Part shown: positions 38,501 to 53,500 of the stretch, piece after piece
Layout of the letters: every line of letters begins with the position of its first letter
Position numbering within the stretch: position 1 is the first letter of the stretch
Source: Apostichopus japonicus
Taxonomy: Eukaryota > Echinodermata > Holothuroidea > Aspidochirotida > Stichopodidae
Length of the DNA: 64,000 bases
NCBI RefSeq assembly: GCF_037975245.1
Contig: NC_092581.1
Span: 7,591,501 to 7,655,500, forward strand
Reading direction: 5' to 3'
Translations under genes and position numbers: made by a program
Notes under the pieces: model-generated
Told to the model about the DNA's origin: nothing
The model's database searches: none
Seen by the model: only the letters and a program-made list of their open reading frames with translations

Positions 38501-41500
38501 ATTTTCTTTGATTTTGTATGTAATGACCCATTTAACAGAAATCAAGTGTTAATCAATTAAATTTGTTAAGCAGAAACTTCAGTGTAAGTAACAGACAAGA
38601 CTTAAAATATTACTGTGTCATTAGTTTGAAAACATTTCTTAAATATTTTTCATCTTTTTACTGTTTTAGTTACTTGTCATTTTGAGGCTTCCACATACTT
38701 TGACAGTGCTATGTTTACTAAAACTTAGCTCTTACTGCCATTAAGTATATCTAACTGTTTTGTGTTTTTGTATAAAATTGCTCTACATGTGTTTTAATGA
38801 CTGAAATTTGTTTTCAAAATCAACATTTATCTCTAAAGAACAATGATGTTGCAAAGCCAAATGATTCTATAGCATTCTCTAGAGGTAACTTGATCATTAA
38901 AGTGGCCATGACACGAAAATTTCAACGTCCTGTCTTTTTGGGATCCATCTAAGCATGCTCTCTAAAATGTATATCAACCATTCTGCCAGTTAAAAATTTG
39001 ATTTTTCCCTTCGAAAATTGAGATTTAATTTACCCTCTTCGGGCTTGAAAAGTTCGTTCGGCTGAAAATTTTCCTAATCTCAGGTGGACCTGAGGTGTTA
39101 GAACCGTATCAGTTCGAGCCTGTTAAACGAGCCGAAATTGAAGCTCCACAACATATCGAAGAGCAAACCCGTTCGGAACTATTGCAAGGAACGTACAACG
39201 TGGTAAGAATTTATTAACGAAGCGTTTTAAAAACAAAATCCAGTCCATTTTGTGCATGTGTTGTTGGAATTCGCGGAACTCCCTAAACCGTATTGTGCGT
39301 TGTGTTACGGTGACCTACAACCCATATGTAGAGTGTGTTGGCTATGTATTCATATACATGTACAAGGATCTCCACTTGCCCATTGGAGGTTTCCTGTTCT
39401 CCAATCTGGTCTTCGGAGTTTTTAATGTGGAATACTTGACAGAAGAACGACTCGTTTATGTCGACCCGTTAAAGCCCATTGTTTTATTTCATAAAAAAGG
39501 AGGGATCGTAGTATGCTTCCGTGAAGTGTTCGCTACATACGGAGCTGTACACTGGCTAGGCAAAGTGAATCGGCGCTGATGTTGTGCACTAACTTGGTCA
39601 TTATCGCCGTGTTTTTTTCGTCCTTCGGCCATCGATGAAGGCTAATTGCATGGGTTATGACATTTGTGCAGCCCTCAACAACACAACGGACCGGCTTTTC
39701 TCTCGGATATTTTACAACATGTTGTAAAACAAACTTGAAATTTCTAGCGATATAGCGTAATACAGTGGTTGTTCTCTCAGTGTAAATGTGCGTGTATGTG
39801 TGACGGTAAGATCGTCGCGCATCCGGTACGTGCCTGGGCTTGGCACTTGTGTTCCTAACATGACGTCATCATTGTCTTGTTTTGAAATCGCATTTTCAGA
39901 TATCTATTTTCGGATGCGAATATTAAAACGTTAATTTCTAATTAGTCCTTGAGGTTTTCAAGGTGATGAGGATAGTTTTGAACATAGATTTTCTCATAGA
40001 TTCACAGGAAGTTACTCTTGATTAGTTGGATTTTTCGTGTCATGGCCTCTTTAATATATGACATAACTTTAAAGAAACTATTGAAAACATAACAAACAAC
40101 ACATATTACTCTCAGTATTAATGCACAAATTAAAATTAAACTGCATTTTATAAATAACACCTTAAGTTAAGCTCACAACGAAGCATTTTCTGTCTTCCAA
40201 CATGGTAGAATTCCTGACTAGATTTGATCCTGAAGTTGGTTGTATGATGTTATATGGTGAATTCACAATAGTAAGGGTATTAATGTTGAAAGATAGCGGT
40301 GATGACGGTCTTGCTGAATTTGCTCAGCTGTTTAGTTCTATCCTCTAACATTGCAATGTCATCCATGGTTTGACCAAATTCCACCATTAATAAAGAGAAT
40401 TATACTTGTAAAGGCGGGGAGTCAAACTGCACACATGCTTTGAAGTTCACTGTATAGTTCCCCTAAATAGGTAAGATAAGTCTCAAAATACATATCAATG
40501 TTCTTAGGTTTCACTGTTTGCCATTTTCCTTAAGGCTTTGTAGATTAATATTGACAGTGGTTATAGCTTGACAGACGAACACAGCAACTACAGTGTCTAT
40601 CAGTGTAGCCTAAGCTACATATGTAAGCTACACAGTACGCAAATTTAGGGAACACATTAAATTACCCTATTCTTCTATACTCATTTCAAAAAGCTACATA
40701 TTGTGGCACTTCCTGTAAAACCCTTATTCCTTACCGAAAAAAAGAAAAAGTGAGGTTATAAAACACACATCCCATGGTCACAGTTTACGACTGCTTCAGA
40801 GTTCAGTCAGAATGGCCTGCCATAGAATTATTTAGAGGGTGCTTCATTGTTTTGCAATCATCAACAAAGCCAGTTCAGCTGTATTTCAAGGGCTCATTGC
40901 CATAAGTTACTACAAGGTTAAGGTTGTTTTGCCCCATATATTAAGCAAATCAGTAATCGTTATGAACTTTAAAGTCATATTTCCCTGTGGGAATGCTTGG
41001 ATGTGTAGGATTGATAGTTAATTCTTAGTATGAAGTTGTGTAATCGCTAAGGCGGGGATATGGTAAGGCCCATTGTCTTAAGGTTGCATGCAACAGTATG
41101 CTAGCCAGTGCGTATTGATTGTTTAGCGGGATTGTCTGTTATTGCAACATACCGTTGTGTTATTGCATCATACAGTTGTGTGATTGAGGTATAACCAAGG
41201 GTAGGCATGTGTTTGCATAGGGTTTGTTGGTAAAGTATTGTAATGTAAGTGATGTTGTTGTTTGATGTATCATTTATTTATCAATGTAAGATGAAGTTGA
41301 TTTATATTTGTTATGTTTGAGATAAATCCACCACCATCAGGAATAAGATACACCAGCATTAATATCACCACGTACATCATCAATGAGGTAATTGACTATA
41401 GCCTAGCGATGGTGATCACCATCGCTAGGCTGTGAGGTCAATTACCTCACATCACTAGCATTATCACTGGTTGTAAGTAATTTGGTGCGTTGAAAACATA

Positions 41501-44500
41501 GTCAGTTACAGAAAGTCAATACAGTCGATCTTCCTTTTGACAACTCAATTTGATCTTGTCATCACCATGATTAGTTTCACAAGCAGTACATATTCTAATA
41601 CTACCAGAGTTGTATAAGTATCACTTTTTAATAGGTATGACTCACCATGTACATTATACATCCTTGTAAGCTTCTGCATCTTGCAATCTCACTCTTCATA
41701 ATCATTTGTAAGTCTCTTCAAAACTTTTAGAAAGAGTTGAGAATTACTTTGTTGGGTTAATAGTATTTTGTCTTCTTTACTTACCTAATTTATTCTTGTC
41801 CATTAAGGGTTGTTTCACCCACTGAGCAAGTAACCTTTGCCCCTGTGCAGTCTTACATTTATTCAGAAGGCCAAGAACAGACATACTTTTGTTGACTCCT
41901 GTAGGGAAGATTTAATAAATATGTTTGTAGACAGCTTGCATAACAGTTAACTTAACATACTAAATATGCAGGCTGAACATCAGATGAACTCACAATATAA
42001 TCAACTACAAGTAATGTGCAGGATTTACATCAAAATATGAAGATACCCTACAGAATAATCAAGTTTATGTTTTACAGTAAGTTTCAGTTGCAAAAGTTTG
42101 AGAACAAATTACCCATTATTCTACAAACTGAATCATAACTGATCTTTGGAATTAATAACAAATATAGTGTTAACTGTGTAATTTAAGCAAGGACATCATG
42201 GGAGGCTTGGGAGCCATGCACAGTTGAAGAGCCTATGGGCTATAACTTGCTCTCATGAGTTTAGTGACAACTGAAACTTCATGGATGGAATTAGGAAGCA
42301 AAAATAATGACTTCTAGAAAGACAACCCATTGTAAGTGCTAGTATGTACACAATCATACTGGGATTGATAGCACAACATGAAGAACACTGCCATGCATTA
42401 CAACAGATCTCTGTGACATTAAGTTGCCTAAACTTATAGGAAGCATATGAAGTATTACATGCAGCCACAGGCAAGGTATGGTACAGGTTGTATTTTGTTT
42501 TATTAATTACTGCACACATTAACTCTGTACCATTGGATCAGGCTACAGAAACATGCAGTTTCCAGAAGCCTGTGTCCACTATATTCAACATTGTTATATC
42601 CTCCAAATACAGTACTTAATCAAAGAACTTAAATGAGTAAACTACCGCACCTGTATGCATGGAGATATAAAAGTTCATTGTATGCATTGTCAATCATTAT
42701 TCTTAATACAATGTCGATGCTCAATTAAGGATTACAGATTCACACTGTGACCAAGTATGTATGCCTCCATATTTGCTATTCTAACTGGTATATGCATTTG
42801 ATTATCATCCATTTGGCAGGTAACACTTTTCTCTGAGAAACTCAGAAGAGCAATATTGCTTTTCTTGAAGACCTGTTATTTAAAATTAGCAAATGCTGTA
42901 GAACAGAGATTGGCCATACTTTGTTTTAATACAATCAACAATAATTTTGCTTTCCTGTTTATCCTGCATGTTTGGGAGATCTGAATAAGAATTCCAACCA
43001 GATGGATCTCATCATGCCTTTGCTTTAAGTTACAGACCTTTAATTTATTATTATTATTATTACACCATTATTTATATAGCGCATAATCCACAAGTTCTAT
43101 GCGCTTTACAATTTACCACTTGATTCAATAACTATTTTACTATCATCATCAATTCATCATTGACCTGAAAGGAGAGAATATAATCAACAGGAAATCAACT
43201 CAAACTTTTGGACTGATCTGCATAATATGAAGGCTATGTGAGCCTAACCTTTAATCAACCCCCAGGGCAGGATTTGCTAACTATACCCTATCCCCGAAGC
43301 TACTGGTAGCCCATCCCATAATCACATGACAGTAACTACAATCAAACATGCACAAAGACATGATATAATTTGTCTGAAATTTATCTACCTACCCATGACT
43401 TGCAGCATGCATCTGTGACTAACCAGAAGAACTTACTGAATGGAATATCACATCTATGATACTGGAAGTAAGCTGGGATGGTTTACCTGACTGACTTATG
43501 ACCCTACACTAAATCTACCAACACCCACTCTCAATCATGAAAGAGGTAACTCAAATTGGGAGGCTGGATCATGTTGATGACTGTGACACATTGAGTGCCC
43601 TGCACTTCCCAATACAACTCTCAGATATGAGGTTTCATTCCCTTAATTTCAGGGTTAATTACTGCTCATTATTCTGAACAAGTCATAAACTGAATCATGG
43701 AAGGCATTAAGTGCAACATTACCCTCAAGACCAGTAGGTAGCAGGTTGAGAGCTCTCACAGCAGCAGAATCCAGCTTCATATACTGGCTAAGGTCAAACG
43801 TCTTCAATTTGAACTGACCAAAGTTACTTTCATCACCCAAGAGCTGTTAATTGAAGCAAAGATATGTAAACTAAATCACATTTCAATTATTTCTTATCAG
43901 TGACAAAGCATTCTACTGCTCAGCATGCATGCACATTTATAACAGAACTTTCTACTTATTTCCAAAACTGCACGGTAATGACACTTGATCATCTTAGCAT
44001 TTCCAGAGGACATCACCTTGAATCTGCTTTAAGAAATTGGGAAGGAGAAATGAGAAATGTCAGGTGGAATCTTTTTTTCTTGTGTGTGAACTAATGTGAT
44101 TTCATCTTTCCACTGAACTTTCAAATGGACGAAATGAACACCCTGATGTTAAATACACACCACATTAAAACCCTACAGAAAGATCTGTAATAACACACAA
44201 TGACCCCACTGTGCCCAGCTTGGAGTACTGTATTGTGTTAACAATTGTTTAGGCAGATGGACTTCATAATCAACTTATTTAATATTAGACATTGGCAATC
44301 GAAAGCTAAACTCATTTAAGCATGATGTAAGTTTGTTAGCTTTTGCAACTCCATCAGAATTCAGTCATAAGATATCTGGAATATTATTAGGCTGCATCTT
44401 CTGGATGTATCATGAGCAGATCAAGTGGTCAGTAAATTTCATAAAAATTAAGCTCCAATTAGGATTTTGAAGTTCATCAAGGCAAGAACAGTGTCTTTGA

Positions 44501-47500
44501 ATTAATTAGTTAGTTTCAAATCAAATGTATACTACCTATTCAAAATCAACAAGTAAAAGCACTTAGCCGAGGAATATATGCCTTACACAAGGGATGTAAC
44601 TACTTCTAAGAAACTTTGCAAAACAGTATCAGAAGGTTATTGTCCTTGACCGGAATCAATTTGGAGAGTCCAAACACTGTATTATTCAGCTTAAGGCACT
44701 AGAGATTGGTGTGAACCTATTGAGAGAATGAATACATGAGACCAATGAAATAGATTCAGCTGCTTGTAACAAACCTCTAGATATTTCACCACTGCTGCTA
44801 GAGAGGATACGGCATGGGTTAGTTCCATCTCAGCTGCAGAAAGAGAGATGCAAAACACAATGTGTAAAAATGTTCATTTTTAACATGCACACAGTGTGAA
44901 TATTTCAAATCTCACTGTGATAACTGCTCTACTGGGTAGTTTATTCCCAGTTGGGATATGGTAAGTCATTGTAATGGTAGGTCCCTTGCCCCACCTTCTG
45001 TATCTGGGCTATAACATTACCAAATATTGGAGATTACAATTGATCAAACTACATCTGGGGAAAAGTGGTTGATAAGAAAATGAGAGTTGATGAGAAAATT
45101 TGAGCAAAACTTGGACCAATAGTAGCTTATTAGAAATACCAAACAGTTGATCAGACCCTTAAGAATTTCAAGAATTCAGGTGAAAAGTGGCATTAATTTT
45201 GAGGCTGCTATTGTAGCAGCTTTGATGATATGGTGTCACTCATATCTTAACTACTTCATTTATTGAGGCTGGGCATGTTAGGTTCAAAGAGTGCTTTAGA
45301 TCTAATATTTTTACCTCAGTCTGCATGTGTAACACAAACCTATTACCTACAAACTAGGTTAGTGTTGAGAGCTACACTGAATTATTCCATAGCTGCATGA
45401 CCACACAAACTTGCAGTGAAGGAGACACCTACTGAAGATTGAATTCTATTCCGTTGTTCCCTTTTGTTAATGTGAGATGAAATTTTTATTGCGTAACAAA
45501 TTCTCGATCTGGTATTCTGGTTTGGTCAATGAGATGAGAGATAAGAATGACCTACAGCATGGAAAACAATAGATGACTGGCACATTTATATTAAACATAT
45601 TACTACATGGTATGGATCATAAAGTATGATAATTTGAAGTCTGCAGGCTCACCAAAAGATGCAGAATTAACAGCATCATCATTCTTTGCTTTCAAAAGCC
45701 TGTTCAGATCTTGAGAGATGTCTTTGTTGGAGTAATCTCCCCTTTTCCTCTCAGTTACTAAAAGGCCTCCTCTCTCAATTATTAGTCTTAGCTTGGTAGC
45801 TTCTGGATTTGTAGTATCTCCTGAGGGCAGCAGACATTCCCGTGGGCCAAGTTGAATGGTTAATGCCTGAATGAAAGATTATACTTTTCTTTTTAGATAA
45901 TCTATAACTCCACAACATGGAGTTATTTTTATGTGCAAATAATGCTGTTCATATACAGTAGTGTGGCTTGTATAGGATAGTTGTATGGTAGTCGGTTCTG
46001 GAAGATCAACAATTACAAAAGGATGTATAAAGTTCAGTTTCCTACATAGAACTCTGCTTACCTCAAGATTAGAAAATTGATCGTTATCTACAAATTCACA
46101 CACGCCTAACTCCCTAAGAGTTGGATCACAAAAGCCAACACCAACCAGCCTCTGGCCACCATCATTGACATATTTGACAGCTATTACACTGGCAGAAGTT
46201 GACATGTCATTGTGGCCAAAGAGGATTTCCTCAAACTGTGTGAGATTACCAGGTGAAGCCTGCAGAGGAAAAACACAAAGCATCAGAGGATATACAGAGT
46301 GAGAGAATCAACCTCCATCATTATACAGTGAAGAGAGTGCTACCAAGTTAGCACATATCAATTCCTTAGCGCTCTTCCTTGTGCAGCGGCGGAAAGTCAC
46401 AACAGTTACTACCCACACCCCTCGTTGACTTACTGTTAGGCCATGTTTTTCTTCACTGATAACAGTTCTTTCCTCATTTCATAACACTTTGTCTAAAACA
46501 TCTTTAGAAAGGTGGACTAAATCTCTTCATATCTCTGTTGTTTCCTAGTTTCTATTTAGCATGGCACGATCGGACTTTGGGGGTTAAAAAATGTAAAAAT
46601 ACGTAACTTTTGAAAACCAAAAGTCACACGTAAAACACACATGGCAACATGTAGCGTCGTGTGGCTTTTGAAACTCCCATTTTTGAAAGTTCAATTGTGT
46701 CACTATAACACTGGCCCTCCTCTTTGTCTAAATTGAATATGCATTACAAATGAGTGACAGATTCTGTACATATAAAAATTATTGTGATTGGTTCAAGTTT
46801 TCAATCGGACCTAGGGGTAACAAATGAGAGTCTTCGTTAGAAAATATCGACCTTCTAGCCCAACCTCGAGAGACGCTATTGTAGACGCCCGCGTGGTAGC
46901 GCCTAGTATAGGGGACTGTAACTACGCACTGTTTAATCGTTTATGTGTAATTGTATTAAAATTTGTTATTGTACTATTAAGAACTCAAAATTAGTTTAAA
47001 AACACATTTATTGGTAGTTTTTTTTCACCCAAATTCCCATATATATTGAGAATGCAATAGTTTGCGTCACAGCAATATAAAAAAAACCCGCAACAGAATG
47101 GATCAGTCCAATCTTCCTGACCGCGTTGATCCACAGCGCTCACGTATGGGAGCGATGAGTCACACTTAATCCTTCAAAGAGCTTATATTGCAGTACTTTT
47201 TAGTGTCGTTTTGGGGGTGAAGGAATTGATATGAATAGAATGCATTTGCTAAGCTTACAGTCTGGTATTCAATTGGTTAACTTCTAAGCCTGTGAGCATT
47301 CTGTAATGTTGGAAATGAGATACTTTCTAATTTTGGTGGCATTTTGTTAATTAATGTTTGTTTACCTCTACAACTAAATATTGTAAGTAACAAATGCTAT
47401 AGCATAAGATTACTCCTTAAATGAGTCAACAACTGAACATTCTTAAGTGTTGCAATCAGCAATTGTCTTTTACACAGTATTAAATAAGAAACTAGCTTCC

Positions 47501-50500
47501 AAAACATCTTGTGATTTCAAAACATGATCAACCAGCTTACTGAGCATCATGTTTTTCTGATTGTAGCTCATACCTGTAGCTGTTCAAACCATTTTGGGAT
47601 AATTGCTCTTGCTGCCTGCAAATGATTAATGGCATCCCTCCTTGAACTTTGAAAAACAATAGACACAAACAATGACAGCCTTGATTCATTGGTAGTATGT
47701 TTCAATAAGTACTTCAAAGGGGACAAAATATGGTGCATTTACATTGAGATATTTCCATCTTGTGGGACTTAGACATTAATGTACCTTATAGGCAAGCACC
47801 CACTCATTTCTTCCAGCAGATCGGTTCTGGTAAACCTCAACTCTGTACTTTCTGATGAGGAGTAAATCCTTAACTAAGGATTCAAAGTTCATCTTACTGA
47901 GAGATACTGACTCTACTTTATTGGCTCCTGAAAGATCAAAACAAGTTACCCATGATCAAACAAGATATAATAGTCTCCCATACGCCACACTTTCCAATTC
48001 CAATTTAATACCTATAGATTTTGTAATACAAAAGCTAGAACTTTACTGAAACACATAGTTGCTTTGAAAATGCTAAACCACATTTTGCATGCTGTTATAA
48101 ACAGCTATAAACCAATGCTTATCATTACAGCTTAAATCAGCTATTGCATTTTTGACAGGTTCCCTACAATCACAGTATTATGAGGTACTGAATTTCCACA
48201 AGCATATAGCACTCTGCAAAGAATGAGCAAGTGTTTTTGTTCAAATGCCAACATGTACACATGCTTTTTGTAAACAGAATGGCAGCCTATAAGATTTCTA
48301 AAGTATGACTAAAGTATGACTTAAGTAAAACTAAAGTATGACCTATGTACATGCTGTATGTACAGTGAAATGTGTCTTGGTGATTATTATGGCAGAGAAT
48401 CAAGAATCATTAATACTGTACATACAATGCTAGTCATGCAGTGAATTCAGATGTTAGTTGTTCTAGTAACTAACTACAGTAGTGTTCTGTGTATGCACTT
48501 CTCAAGGCACAATTTGTTCTGACACATGTAGATATATATTTCAAGCAGTTTGGGTCTCAGTGGTAGGCCAAGCATGTACAATATATACTAGTGCATGCCA
48601 TTTTAAATTCTTATTTCAAAAGTTACAATACCAGGCAGTATTGTTTGCAAAATAACCGTGTGTCCATGTTCATTTTTGGTTTATCATGTTAAAAATGTTT
48701 TAAGACTTTGATCTTTTGTGACTTTACATGACCTTTGACTTCGCAGAAAACAATAGGGATCTTGTAATCAATAATGCAAACCTACATACAGGTACCAAGC
48801 ATCAAATTCAACCAAGCTGTCCTTGAGTTTTCATATCTACAGGGTATTCAGACTTTGACCTCGGTTGGCCTCAAACGACCTGTGACCTCTGCAGAAAGCA
48901 ACGTATCTTGCACTCTATAGGTGTATCCACAAATCAGATATGAAGATCATCCAAGCTTTACTTTTTGCATTATCTTGTTTACAAGGGACTCACACTTTGA
49001 CTTATGTTGACCTCAAATGACCCCCACAGAAACATTAGGGATCTTGTACTCAATTAGGTACATCCACATACCAAGTATGAACTTCTTGCAAGGTTCAAGT
49101 TTGGAGCTCTTTGTGCTCTCTAAGATGGGCCACATGTTAGGCACAAGGTAACCAAAGATTTGCTTTTGGAGTTAACATGTTTAGAGAATTTGCTCTCAAA
49201 TGACACTAGGGTTCTTTTACTCAATAAGGGACATCCACACACACATATGCAGTTAAACCAGTGTGTAAATTCTGAAAAGTATTTGAAAGTTTTCAGACTT
49301 TGACCTCTGGTGATCTTAAATGACCTATGACCTCAATAGGGTTCTTCAACTCACTAAGCTGCGTCTATTCTTTATCATAAAATGAACATCTGTATGTACA
49401 TACTCAGTCACAGTGTTTACATTTCAGACTTCAACCACTACATGGCAAGCTCAAATGACCTTTTAACCTCTTTTTACATAAACATGAGGTTCTTATACTA
49501 AGTAAGGTGGTTCCACGTGCCAAGTAAAATGTTCATCTGTGTTTTTATTGTTTTAGGTTAACAGACTTTCCCTCTGTTGACTTCAATGATCTTGCCTTCC
49601 TCACTCAACAATAAGTTTGTGTGTTAAATAAGATGAAACTCATATATATACTAAGAATGCAGTTCATCCACTATTACAGTTATTGTCCTTAAAAGCTATG
49701 GCATCACAAATAAATGGTGTAACAAATATTAATGTTATTGAGTGAAAACCTTCAAGATAAACCAATTCTAGTTCCTTTAAAGTTCCTTGATCATCATGTA
49801 GTATAAGTCAGCTATGCTAATTAACCCATTCATTGATATCAGTTCACTTCAAGAACATGGATTATGAGGTCTAGAACTAATGACTGATAATTTACCTGAA
49901 CCAAGGTACTTGATAACCCCTGTTGTTTTGAAAACTTCCTTAGCAGCAAAGGTAGCATCAGATCCATGAACAGTGTAGTATTCCTGTGAGTGTAAAATAA
50001 AACAAAATGCAAGTCACAATAAACTGGTTACAAATTATGTTGAATACCAATGGATTTATTAATCCTATTCTTTGCACATGATAAATGTGATCCATTAAAT
50101 AATTTTTAACCATGTCTGCTTGAATGAACCATAATATTATTGCTTTCATACTACTGTAACCAAGGCTAATGTCCCTTTAAAAAAAAAAAAGTTTTCCAAG
50201 ACTTGTCCACGACCAAGGGAACTAAAAGATTTCTTTTCTGTCTAGAAACAATCTGCTAGAACAAAAATGGATCAAAAGCAACGGTTATTCAATAGACTGG
50301 GTCCATATCAATTGCTTGATGGCTTCTTTTGGTTGCAACATGCAGAGACAATGGAAACTGGCTAAAGGAAAGGGGGGGGGAGGGGCAGCGGAACAAGTGA
50401 ATTTTGACTTGAAGGAGCCAACAATGATCTTCCTGACAAACACAGAGACTCTTCGCATTCTGTAAAACACATTGCAGTATTTCAATGTTTTAATCAAAAC

Positions 50501-53500
50501 GATACATTTGAAGAAACATTTTAGTTTTTGAAACTCCCAAGAATGAACTCTTTTTACAATGGCCTCCTTTATCCCCATTCCCAGTGACCTATCAAGTATT
50601 TCAGACTGTTGGTATTGTGAAATGTTGCTTTTGCAGTCCTGAATAATACTTGAAATATCAACCCTACTGTCTTTTTCACGACTTTTACCCAGCAATAAAT
50701 TTGAAGATGAAAAAATACAAAAGTTAAGGATGAGCATGGAAATTAAAGTCAACCTGCTTTGTGACTCCTTGCCTCATCCTTCATGAGAACATTTAATGTT
50801 ACACTGGAAATGATCTTCGGTTTAGCATTGATAACAATTGAGTTCTGGTACTTAATCTTCACACTTAGACTGCAGTGTTTATCAGTTTTCAAACTTTGAC
50901 CTGTGGTAACCTCAAATGACATTTGCCCTTCAAAAAAAAATATAGGTTTTGTGCATTCACATACCACATTAAGTTCATAAAAGCTTTGCTTTTGGAACTA
51001 TATTGTGTTCACAAAGTTCTCATATTTTACATTTGTGGGCCTGATATGACCTTTGACCTATATGAAGACGAACAGGTTTTTGAACTCCTTAACATTAATA
51101 GGTAACATACCTAATGTATCAAGCTTTGCTGAAGTTATCCATTTTTCAAGGTTTTCAGATTGCTTGAAAAATTGCTATTTGTATTTATACATCTAGATCT
51201 GTGAAGCTGAATCAATTCTTTGTGAATCACCGAAAATATCTCACTTACTGTTCGATCAAAGACTCTAAATGTTGTCTCTGGTTTCTGGGAACAATAGAGA
51301 GAGATGGAAAACTGTTAAAATCAACTTGCATTTATACTTGATTTATAACTTGATATAATTAAGTCGGTTCCAAATCATAGCACATCTTGTGAAATATATG
51401 ATATCGTATAAGTTTACATTCTTAACTCTTATATATATTGTCACATATCAATTTGTTTCGTTGAGGCAGTGAATGTTAGAGACCCAAAGCAAAGCAAAAT
51501 CTTGTACAATGGAAAATAGTACAGATGCTTGTTGGCTGGCTGTCATGTACATGTAGCAGTATTACTATAGAGTGTATTCATTTCCATGTTCCTACAACTG
51601 TCTTTAATGAATGCATGAACTTAAACTTAAGTGCAGGAAAGTTTAGACTAATTCTTAATACCAACCCTATGTTTTTTTGGCAATTGCCATTTTGGAGATG
51701 CTGTGTGCTGTGACTACATCTTATGGCTGTATGACTGTGTGCGATGTATGAGCAGTTGTATGCATGATATATCACACACCCAATCAGGTTCTTGAATTTG
51801 TAAACAAAATCAGCACCTTTCCAGTGAGGGCAATAGGCTATATATGGCATAAATAATGTGCTTCAGTGGTTGTCATGATCACCCAATTTTCCCTCTGCCC
51901 AAGTTCTTCATACCAAACTGTGCCAAATGAGCACAGCTTTAATAGTAATACATATATCATATATGTGGCAAATAAAATAGTCACGATGCTCACAAGTAAC
52001 ACATACATTTGGTTTAAAGAGCTTTGTGGTATTAAATGTAAATGAATACTCATTAATATCTCATGAAAACTGACAACAGCATGGAGATTATAAGAATCTT
52101 ACCTCAGGCATACATCTCAAAAATGTTAAGAAACCATTTTCCTGTCCACTATCTGCAATTAAATATAAACAGACCAAGTGTTTTAATTTTTCTCTACATC
52201 CCTGGTATTCAAAGTGAGAGTTTTGACCCTTTTTAGGGCTGCCAAAACTAATAACAAGTACAGTATATATACAACACCACTTTGCAATTAAGAACCCTAT
52301 ATCATATCAAAACTTCTTAAAGGGGAGGGGATACCTCCTCACAATAGGCACTTCCCCAGGCCACACCAACCACTGTAGCATCACCAAGATAATGAAAGTG
52401 GAAATTTCAGTGAGGTCACAAAGCCAAAAAAATTTAAACACCATCGGTCTAGACTCTAGAGAGTCAATTTGAAGTTGATTTGTCAAACCAATTTGTTTTG
52501 TTATATAAGTAAATTAACAAAGGAAAACTGACAGGGAATTATGAGAAAAATCTTACAAACAGCAAAGAAATGAATGGTTAGAACTCAGAATGGTATTCAA
52601 ACCAGTTTTGGTATACAATCCCTGTGCCCTACTTAATGAGTTGGCTACCCGCCATTTCTTTGTGGGATTTTCAGTCAGAGACATTCACTTTTTTATAAAA
52701 AAAAGATTACAAGTTATAGGTGCTGACCACAGGTGAGCAAAAATCGAAGGCTATTACTCGCTATATATAAAGGCCATTTCCATGGCTAACTTCATTATTG
52801 AAATCCGCCACTGTAAATTGTCAGACTTTAACTGCACAGCTGTGTACGTAAACTAGGAACATCTGTAGAGTATGTAATGCCGATATTTTATTGTGCATGT
52901 GCACTACAATAATTTTTAATGGAAATGGTTAGTTGACTAAACTAATCCCCTTCCCTGGCCCATTCCCTGGTTACCAATGTTACTCATATACCACTTGCCT
53001 ATTATTTTCCATTGGAATTTGTCCAATTCTCCTCTTTCTTCTTCTTCTTATCTCCCAATTTTTTTAGAAGGAAAATTGTTAATCACCCGAGGTCTATTTT
53101 TGTAAACGACAGGTTGGTACATTTTGCTACAGTATAAGCCGGCCCATGGCAAGGAATATTTGTCATATAGACCTACACTGAATGATTGAAACTTAACTTT
53201 AGATTACAGTTCGTATAACAGCAACACTTGGGGGAAGGGGCTCAATCTTGGCTTGGCTAAGCAAACGGTAGGCCTTTCAGCCTATCCTAAGCCTATCCTA
53301 GTGACACTGACAGGCATCAAGTATGTTAGCATAGTGTAAGGTGACCAGACGTCCCCGATTTTCGGTGACAGTCCCCGATTACGGTGTGCTGTCCCCGATG
53401 AACAAGTGTCCCCGAAAATGTCCCCGATTCGTCAAAATGTTCAGGAATTTCGAAAATATCCCACATTATTAGTAAACTAATTGTAAAAACAAAATTCCGG

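Noticed and set aside
39250-39579. 109-codon frame in the TTAA-flanked element considered as a gene
   Set aside because: No domain recognised and no intact transposase; kept only as an unidentified frame inside the element.
50285-50752. 155-codon minus-strand open frame within the MSH2 span
   Set aside because: Lies in an intron between two exons that already join in frame; no MutS similarity.
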